From: Paracoccaceae bacterium
GTDB taxonomy: Bacteria > Pseudomonadota > Alphaproteobacteria > Rhodobacterales > Rhodobacteraceae
Assembly (NCBI GenBank): GCA_006226775.1
Contig: SBGD01000022.1
Coordinates: forward strand, 1 to 34,277
Reading direction: 5' to 3'
DNA length: 34,277 nt
The translations under genes and the position numbers were made by a program. Under the pieces are notes generated by a model. It ran no database searches. It saw only the letters and a list, made by a program, of their open reading frames with translations, and had not been told where the DNA came from. Each line of letters opens with the position of its first letter. Positions within the stretch are counted from its first letter, which is position 1. This document shows positions 30,075-34,277 of the stretch, piece after piece.

Positions 30075-31178
30075 TCAGCCGGTAACCTTGCCCGCGTAAA
30101 GCCGGACCTTGATGCCGCCGTGATCGACCACCGGACCGGGGCTCAGGCCCAGCCCGGTCGCCTTGGCCAGCCCCGCCTCGCTGGTCACCAGCCCGACGCG
30201 CCAGCCGCCGAAACGGTCCTGCATCACCTTGCCGAAACTGCCGTAAAGCGCATAGAGCAGCTTCTTGTTGCCGATCCGCCCGCCATAGGGCGGGTTGACG
30301 ATGACCAGCCCGCGCGCGCCCTCGGGCCCCGGCAGATCGCTGAGCACGTGATGGGTGAAATCGGCGATGGCACCCACCCCGGCGCGCGCGGCATTCTCCT
30401 GCGCCATGGCGATCGCCCCGGCGTTGCGGTCCGAGCCGCGATAAAGGCTCTCAGCCTCGCGCCCGGTGACCCCGGCCTTCATCGCGGCCCAGGCCTCGGG
30501 GTCGAAGCTCGCCAGCCGCTCGAAGGCAAAGCGGCGCGAGCGGCCCGGCGCCAGCCCCAGCGCGATCTCCGCCGCCTCGATCACGAAGGTGCCCGAGCCG
30601 CACATCGGATCGATCACCGGCATCCGCCCGTCAAACCCGGCCGCGCGCAAAAAGAGCGCCGCCAGGGTCTCGCGCATCGGCGCCTTGCCGACGCCGGGCT
30701 TGTGGCCGCGCCGGTGCAGCAACTCGCCCGAGGTATCGACGCTGAAGGTGCACAGATCGTCCTCGATCCGCGCCCGCACCACCAGATCGGCCTCGGTTGT
30801 CACTTGTATCCCCGCCGCCTCCAGCGCGCCGGTGACCCGCTGCGCCGCCGCCCCGGCGTGGTATATCCGCGACTTGCGGCAACTCGCCTCGACCTTGACC
30901 GGCACGTCAGGGCGCAGCACCGCACCCCAGTCCATCTTGCGCGCCCGCTTGTCGAGTTGCGCCAGGTGCATCGCCCGGAATTCGCCGATCCGCGCCAGCA
31001 CCCGGCTGGCGCCGCGCAACATCAGGTTGGCGCGCCAGACCTCGGCCCAGTGGCCGCGCAATATCACTCCGCCCGGCACGCAGGCGGGCTTGTCGAACCC
31101 GGCCTCGACGGCCTCGTCGCGCAGCATCGGCTCCAGCCCCGGGGCGCAGGCCAGGAATATCTCGAAAGGCTCATCCAT
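30075..31178 (-). CDS. THUMP-domain class I RNA methyltransferase (RlmL-N-like)
   Basis: A 367-residue SAM-dependent RNA methyltransferase. The N-terminal third, beginning EIFLACAPGLEPMLRDE, is a ferredoxin-like plus THUMP region that binds RNA; the catalytic domain has DPMCGSGTF for SAM and N295-P-P-Y (NPPYGGRIG), typical of N2-guanine methylation. It resembles the N-terminal half of E. coli RlmL (23S rRNA G2445) without the RlmK part. The start at 31178 (MDEPFEIF) has an AAGGAA site. It is an independent gene, on the same strand as ltnD but separated from it by that operon's promoter region. Cytoplasmic housekeeping role. Confidence 0.88.
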   Translation of the reverse strand: MDEPFEIFLACAPGLEPMLRDEAVEAGFDKPACVPGGVILRGHWAEVWRANLMLRGASRVLARIGEFRAMHLAQLDKRARKMDWGAVLRPDVPVKVEASCRKSRIYHAGAAAQRVTGALEAAGIQVTTEADLVVRARIEDDLCTFSVDTSGELLHRRGHKPGVGKAPMRETLAALFLRAAGFDGRMPVIDPMCGSGTFVIEAAEIALGLAPGRSRRFAFERLASFDPEAWAAMKAGVTGREAESLYRGSDRNAGAIAMAQENAARAGVGAIADFTHHVLSDLPGPEGARGLVIVNPPYGGRIGNKKLLYALYGSFGKVMQDRFGGWRVGLVTSEAGLAKATGLGLSPGPVVDHGGIKVRLYAGKVTG

Positions 31179-31298
31179 GCCGGTTCCTTGACACGCAGCG
31201 TCGCGCGCCACAATGGCCAAGCCGCTCGCCAGCCCCGCCCTGCCGGGCAAAACCGGAGGGGCAGCACCAGGCAGACGGCGCTGACCCAACCTCATGGG

Positions 31299-31600
31299 AT
31301 GATCGCGGGCGGCGGGATCGGCGGGGCGGCGCGGTGATGTGGCGCGGCACCACCCGCGCCCGGCCGATCCGCACCGGGTCGTTTTTCGTCGGCCTGGGAC
31401 CCCATCGCCAGCGGATGGTGATCTACCCGATCTCGCGCCCCGATGCCGAGGGTCTGGCCATGGTCAGCTGGATTGCCGAGGTCACCCATGACGATCCCGC
31501 GGCGCATGCGATGTATCCCACCGGCTCGAACGTGGCGAGCCAGGCGATCATCGACGCCCGCACCCGGACCATTGCGGGAGACGCCAGGGTGGCGCTCTGA
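31299..31600 (+). pseudogene. Remnant of an FAD-dependent aromatic monooxygenase
   Basis: Three pieces of a flavin monooxygenase (salicylate/3-hydroxybenzoate hydroxylase class) survive in the right order but are collapsed. Bases 31299-31337 encode MIAGGGIGG, the N-terminal FAD motif, and then stop. From 31334, in another frame, comes MMWRGTTRARPIRTG continuing to YPISRPDAEGLA and WIAEVTHD, the middle of the enzyme. This joins directly (near 31490-31503) to AAHAMYPTGSNVASQAI, the GDAAHPMYP-type FAD motif that normally lies about 100 residues later. Intact members are about 400 residues; about 100 codons are left here. A frame change and at least two internal deletions indicate decay. A short expressed protein cannot be excluded but would lack a working fold. 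Confidence 0.82.
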
Positions 31601-31727
31601 CCTGCCGCCTCAATCCAAGCGCAAGCCGCGCATCGACGGGCCGCGGCGCGGCGATCCGACCATTGTGCGGCGCCCTTTATCTCACCAAATCCGAATAAGT
31701 TCCGAGCGACGCGCCAACGGCACCCAA

Positions 31728-31756
31728 ATCGCCGGGCCGGTGGGCGGCCCGGCGAT
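31728..31756. repeat. Perfect 12-bp inverted repeat
   Basis: ATCGCCGGGCCG (31728-31739), loop GTGGG, CGGCCCGGCGAT (31745-31756). It directly adjoins the dispersed repeat at 31757-31784, in the 229-base spacer between the pseudogene and the Nudix gene. It may be part of the same compound element. It could form a strong hairpin at the 3' end of the leftward Nudix transcript, but no T-run follows. Confidence 0.65.
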
Positions 31757-31784
31757 GCGCGGCGGCTTTGCCGCTGTTAACGCG
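31757..31784 (-). repeat. Dispersed palindromic repeat, copy 2 (AACAGCGGC type)
   Basis: Read on the minus strand, this 28-base segment differs from that at 25411-25438 at only two positions, one of them in the three-base loop. The GCGGC/GCCGC stem is kept. Together with the 12-bp inverted repeat beside it, it forms a two-hairpin block next to a decayed gene. Confidence 0.65.
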
Positions 31785-31829
31785 CCTGGGACCCCGCTCG
31801 AACGGCAGGGCAGCGCCAGCGCGACATGC

Positions 31830-32261
31830 TCAAGACACCGGCACATCGGCGCGCGCGCGAGCAAGATAAGTCAGCACCTGCGCGCGGAAATGCGGCACGG
31901 TCTCGGCATGGGCGGCAAAGACCTCCGGATCCATCAGCATCCAGCCCTGCCCCTCGTCGCCCAGCACCACCTGTTCCACCGCCGCCGCCGGCAGATGGGC
32001 GGCGAAAAACACCATCAGCCCGTTCGGCCGCTCATAGGCGCGCACCAGGATCAGCTGGTCGGCGCGCACCGTCAGGCCGACCTCCTCGCGGGTTTCGCGC
32101 ACCACGCATTCCTCCGGCGTCTCGCCGGGATCGCGCCCGCCGCCGGGCAGGTCAAGATGATCGGGCCAGGGGATGTCCGGGCGGTCGTCGCGCCGGATCA
32201 CCAGAAGCTGATCGCCGAGAAACAGCGCCACCTTCGCCCCTGCAAATTCGGAAATCTCCAT
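31830..32261 (-). CDS. Nudix hydrolase
   Basis: A 143-residue single-domain Nudix protein. The Nudix box is complete: the first Gly of the LDLPGGG region, E of PGE, then RETREEVGL, fitting G-x5-E-x7-R-E-U-x-E-E-x-G-U. Such enzymes hydrolyse nucleoside diphosphates linked to another group, often oxidised or non-standard nucleotides. The start at 32261 (MEISEFAG) has a GAGAGGCGAG site. It is divergent from dinB across 64 bases. Nucleotide-pool cleaning beside a translesion polymerase makes functional sense, but the substrate is not readable from the sequence. Confidence 0.9.
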   Translation of the reverse strand: MEISEFAGAKVALFLGDQLLVIRRDDRPDIPWPDHLDLPGGGRDPGETPEECVVRETREEVGLTVRADQLILVRAYERPNGLMVFFAAHLPAAAVEQVVLGDEGQGWMLMDPEVFAAHAETVPHFRAQVLTYLARARADVPVS

Positions 32262-32280
32262 CTCGCCTCTCGCTCTGACG

Positions 32281-32298
32281 CCTCCGGAGGGGTATATA
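32281..32298. promoter_or_regulatory. Divergent promoter region between Nudix gene and dinB
   Basis: CCTCCGGAGG (32281-32290) is a perfect palindrome, and the self-complementary TATATA (32293-32298) next to it could serve as -10 for both directions: start codons lie 28 bases to the right and 32 to the left. No good -35 match is seen, and no GTTC-N7-GTTC LexA box, so the palindrome may bind another regulator. Confidence 0.35.
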
Positions 32299-32325
32299 TG
32301 GTGTCTTCTCACCTGGACCACCCCC

Positions 32326-33579
32326 ATGCCGTCCCTTTGCCGTGATTGCCTGAGAGACTTCGAGAGCGGCGCCGCCTGTCCCGCCTGCCGGTCGCGGCGC
32401 GTGACCGCGCATGACGAGCTTTACAGCCTCACCATCGCCCACATGGATTGCGACGCCTTCTATGCCAGCGTCGAGAAACGCGACGACCCCTCGCTGGCCC
32501 ACAAGCCGGTGATCATCGGCGGTGGCCGGCGCGGCGTGGTCTCGACCGCCTGCTACGTCGCGCGCATCCGCGGCGTGCGCTCGGCCATGCCGATGTTCCA
32601 GGCGCTGAAACTCTGCCCCGAGGCGGTGGTCATCAAGCCGCGGATGCAGGCCTATGTCGAGGTCTCGCGCGCCATCCGCGCGATGATGGACGAGCTCACC
32701 CCGGTGGTCGAACCGCTGTCGCTGGACGAGGCCTTTCTCGACCTCACCGGCACCGCGCGACTGCACGGCGCGCCGCCCGCGGTCATGCTGGCGCGGCTGG
32801 TGCGCCGGATGCGGCGGGAGCTGGGCATCACCGGCTCGATCGGGCTGAGCCACAACAAGTTCCTCGCCAAGATCGCCTCGGATCTCGACAAGCCGCACGG
32901 GTTCTCGGTGATCGGCCGCGCCGAGACCGAGGCCTTCCTGCGCGACAAGCCGGTGCGGCTGATCTGGGGCGTCGGCCCGGCGGCGCAGGAAACGCTCGAG
33001 CGCGCGGGCATCCATACCTTCACCGACCTGCGCCGCTGGGACGAACGCGACCTCGCGGCGCGCTTCGGGGCGATGGGCACGCGGCTCTGGCACCTGGCGC
33101 GGGGCGAGGATCACCGACGGGTCTCGGCCAATGCGCCGGTCAAGTCGATCTCGAACGAGACCACCTTCTTCGAGGACACCTCCGACCCCGACCTGCTGGA
33201 CGGCCATCTCTGGCGCATGGCGGAAAAGGTCGCCGACCGCGCCAAGGCCAAGGACAAGGCCGGGCTGGTGGTGACGCTGAAGCTGAAGACCGCGCGGTTC
33301 AAGACGGTGACCCGGCGGCAAAGCCTGCGCGACGCGACCCAGATGGCCGACACCATCTATCGCACCGCCCGGGCGCTGTTCGATGCGGTGGGCGACAACG
33401 GGCCTTACCGGCTTCTGGGCTGCGGCATTTCCCAGCTTGTCCCGGCGGGCGAGGCCGACCGCGCGCCCGACCTTCTCGACCCCGGTGCCGCGCGCCGCGC
33501 CGGGGCAGAGCGGGCCACGGATGCGATTCGCGCCCGATTCGGGCCGGATGCGATTCTCAAGGGGCGGGCGCTGCGGTAG
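32326..33579 (+). CDS. dinB: DNA polymerase IV with N-terminal Cys4 motif
   Basis: A 417-residue Y-family translesion polymerase. The catalytic palm has HMDCDAFYASVE near residue 40 and SLDEAFLD at about 130, giving the acidic metal-binding residues; the steric-gate and YVARIRGVRSAMPM region follows the first motif; a little-finger domain fills about 270-370. Before the palm are about 35 extra residues with two Cys-x2-Cys pairs (C5, C8 and C18, C21: CRDCL, then CPACRSRR), probably a small zinc ribbon. E. coli DinB starts directly at the palm, so this is an addition. The ribosome site before 32326 is weak. There is no evident beta-clamp motif at the extreme C-terminus. No SOS box is visible upstream. 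Confidence 0.93.
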   Translation: MPSLCRDCLRDFESGAACPACRSRRVTAHDELYSLTIAHMDCDAFYASVEKRDDPSLAHKPVIIGGGRRGVVSTACYVARIRGVRSAMPMFQALKLCPEAVVIKPRMQAYVEVSRAIRAMMDELTPVVEPLSLDEAFLDLTGTARLHGAPPAVMLARLVRRMRRELGITGSIGLSHNKFLAKIASDLDKPHGFSVIGRAETEAFLRDKPVRLIWGVGPAAQETLERAGIHTFTDLRRWDERDLAARFGAMGTRLWHLARGEDHRRVSANAPVKSISNETTFFEDTSDPDLLDGHLWRMAEKVADRAKAKDKAGLVVTLKLKTARFKTVTRRQSLRDATQMADTIYRTARALFDAVGDNGPYRLLGCGISQLVPAGEADRAPDLLDPGAARRAGAERATDAIRARFGPDAILKGRALR

Positions 33580-33594
33580 GGCGCAGACCGCGCG

Positions 33595-33613
33595 CCCCGG
33601 ACCTGATCCGGGG
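33595..33613. repeat. Dispersed palindrome, copy 2 (CCTGA-loop type)
   Basis: CCCCGGA (33595-33601), loop CCTGA, TCCGGGG (33607-33613). The copy at 15577 has C-G in place of the A-T pair next to the loop, a compensatory change, and the same GGCCTC continuation. It lies just after dinB, in the convergent spacer before the N-formylglutamate amidohydrolase gene. Confidence 0.65.
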
Positions 33614-33638
33614 CCTCATGGCCGGCGCTGGCCAGAAG

Positions 33639-33660
33639 GTCCCGGCGCGGAGGCCGGGAC
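33639..33660. repeat. 8-bp inverted repeat in the convergent spacer
   Basis: GTCCCGGC (33639-33646) pairs with GCCGGGAC (33653-33660) around a six-base loop. It follows the CCTGA-loop palindrome by 25 bases, so the 110-base spacer between dinB and the convergent gene is almost filled by hairpins. No T-run is present in either direction. Confidence 0.55.
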
Positions 33661-33689
33661 AGGTGTCGCAGATCATCGACCTTGACGCT

Positions 33690-34277
33690 TTATTCCGCCG
33701 CCAGCGGCATCTCCCGGGCGCCGGTGGCGGCGATCTCGGCCACGACGCCGCGCAGCAGCTTGCGGAAGGCCTGGAAATTGGCGTTCGGGCGAATCGCCTG
33801 TTCGTTCATGTAGATCGCCCGGTCGATCTCGACCTGCACGGCATGTTGGCGCCGCGAGGGGCGACCGTAGTGCTGCGCCACGTAGGCCCCGGCAAAGGGC
33901 GCATTGCGCACCACCGCCAGACCGGCGTTCTGGAAGGCCTGCTCGATCCGGTCGACCACCGCCTCGCTGGCGGAGGCGCCGAATCGGTCGCCGATCACCA
34001 CCTCGGGGCGGCGCGCACCGGCGCGGGCAATCGGTTCCAGCGCCTCGTGCGGCATGGAATGGCAATCGACGAGGATGGCTTCGCCGAAACGCTCCTGCGC
34101 CTCGTCCAGAAGCTGCTGCAATTCCTGGTGATAGGGCCGCCAGTAGCGGTCGATTCGCGCCTCGGCCTCGGCCAGCGACAGCTTGCCGCGGTAGATGGTG
34201 CGCCCGCCCGCCACCACGCGCGGAATCACCCCCAGCCCCGAGGTCACCCGCGGATTGTGCCCGGGCTTGCGCGCGCC
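33690..34277 (-). CDS. N-formylglutamate amidohydrolase family, N-terminus cut by the window
   Basis: The frame runs from the stop at 33690 through the right edge, so about 195 C-terminal residues are visible and the start lies outside. Family motifs are present: TSGLGVIPR, a Tyr/Arg-rich linker, the DCHSMPHE stretch with likely zinc ligands, DRFGASAS, NAPFAGAYVAQHYG, and HAVQVEIDRAIYMNE near the C-terminus. These enzymes release formate from N-formyl-L-glutamate, the last step of one histidine-degradation route (HutG type), though many paralogues act on other acyl amino acids. No other hut gene is in the window. The apparent start at 34247 is not used; coding continues upstream without a break. 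Confidence 0.88.
   Translation of the reverse strand, partial: GARKPGHNPRVTSGLGVIPRVVAGGRTIYRGKLSLAEAEARIDRYWRPYHQELQQLLDEAQERFGEAILVDCHSMPHEALEPIARAGARRPEVVIGDRFGASASEAVVDRIEQAFQNAGLAVVRNAPFAGAYVAQHYGRPSRRQHAVQVEIDRAIYMNEQAIRPNANFQAFRKLLRGVVAEIAATGAREMPLAAE

Noticed and set aside
32262-32325. An SOS (LexA) box before dinB
   Set aside because: No GTTC-N7-GTTC or CTG-N10-CAG match is present in the spacer.
1-34277. CRISPR arrays, tRNA or rRNA genes, insertion sequences, prophage genes
   Set aside because: No regularly spaced repeats, cloverleaf-like segments, transposase motifs or phage structural genes were seen on either strand.

Overview
The window is GC-rich, tightly packed alphaproteobacterial DNA, most likely from a member of the Rhodobacteraceae/Paracoccaceae (Rhodobacterales). 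The basis is base composition, codon choice, the many ATGA and TGATG stop-start overlaps, the gene families, and several short intergenic palindromes of the kind common in that group. This placement is inference; no rRNA or marker gene is present.

Region 1 (1-8940, + strand) is the least familiar part. It holds an FHA-domain protein cut by the window edge, a PP2C Ser/Thr phosphatase, three P-loop GTPase-like proteins (a degenerate one, a 670-residue dynamin-like one and a small intact one), a roadblock/LC7-like small protein, an unrecognised 263-residue protein and a cytoplasmic subtilisin-like protease with a large N-terminal extension. The first five genes are overlapping or nearly so. The whole looks like a phospho-regulated GTPase/protease module of unknown function, and it is the best candidate here for an undescribed system.

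Region 2 (9053-12222) is a selenium pair: a flavoprotein-SelD fusion and, convergent with it, the tRNA 2-selenouridine synthase MnmH/SelU. Their 3' ends overlap by 19 bp. Between mnmH and the next gene is the only long gene-free stretch (12223-12603). It carries an intrinsic terminator facing the minus strand with no gene in front of it, hence a candidate small RNA, and a perfect 14-bp palindrome.

Region 3 (12604-15566) is a dCache-PAS histidine kinase with a FixJ-type response regulator, translationally coupled.

Region 4 (15646-30000) is a sugar-acid catabolic island. A minus operon holds an SDR, a beta-hydroxyacid dehydrogenase and a PhyH dioxygenase. Divergent from it is a ten-kilobase-class plus operon region starting with L-idonate 5-dehydrogenase and running through a LysE exporter, a DapA-family lyase, an FAD D-2-hydroxyacid dehydrogenase, an FAH-family enzyme, a KDG-type kinase and D-erythronate dehydrogenase DenD. 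A convergent minus operon holds ltnD, otnK, otnC, otnI and a GhrB-like dehydrogenase. DenD, LtnD, OtnI, OtnK and OtnC together make a complete route from D-erythronate and L-threonate to dihydroxyacetone phosphate and CO2. The same 17-base sequence AAAATGGTATACCAAAA, with a TGGTATACCA palindrome at its core, lies at both outer promoters (18342 and 30011), each 28-29 bp downstream of a TTGACA. This suggests one FCD-type GntR repressor, encoded outside the window, controlling the island.

Region 5 (30075-34277) is housekeeping: a THUMP-domain RNA methyltransferase, a decayed FAD monooxygenase pseudogene, a Nudix hydrolase divergent from a DinB polymerase with an N-terminal four-cysteine motif, and the C-terminal part of an N-formylglutamate amidohydrolase. 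Dispersed palindromes punctuate the convergent or decayed spacers. I saw no tRNA, rRNA, CRISPR array, insertion sequence or phage gene.
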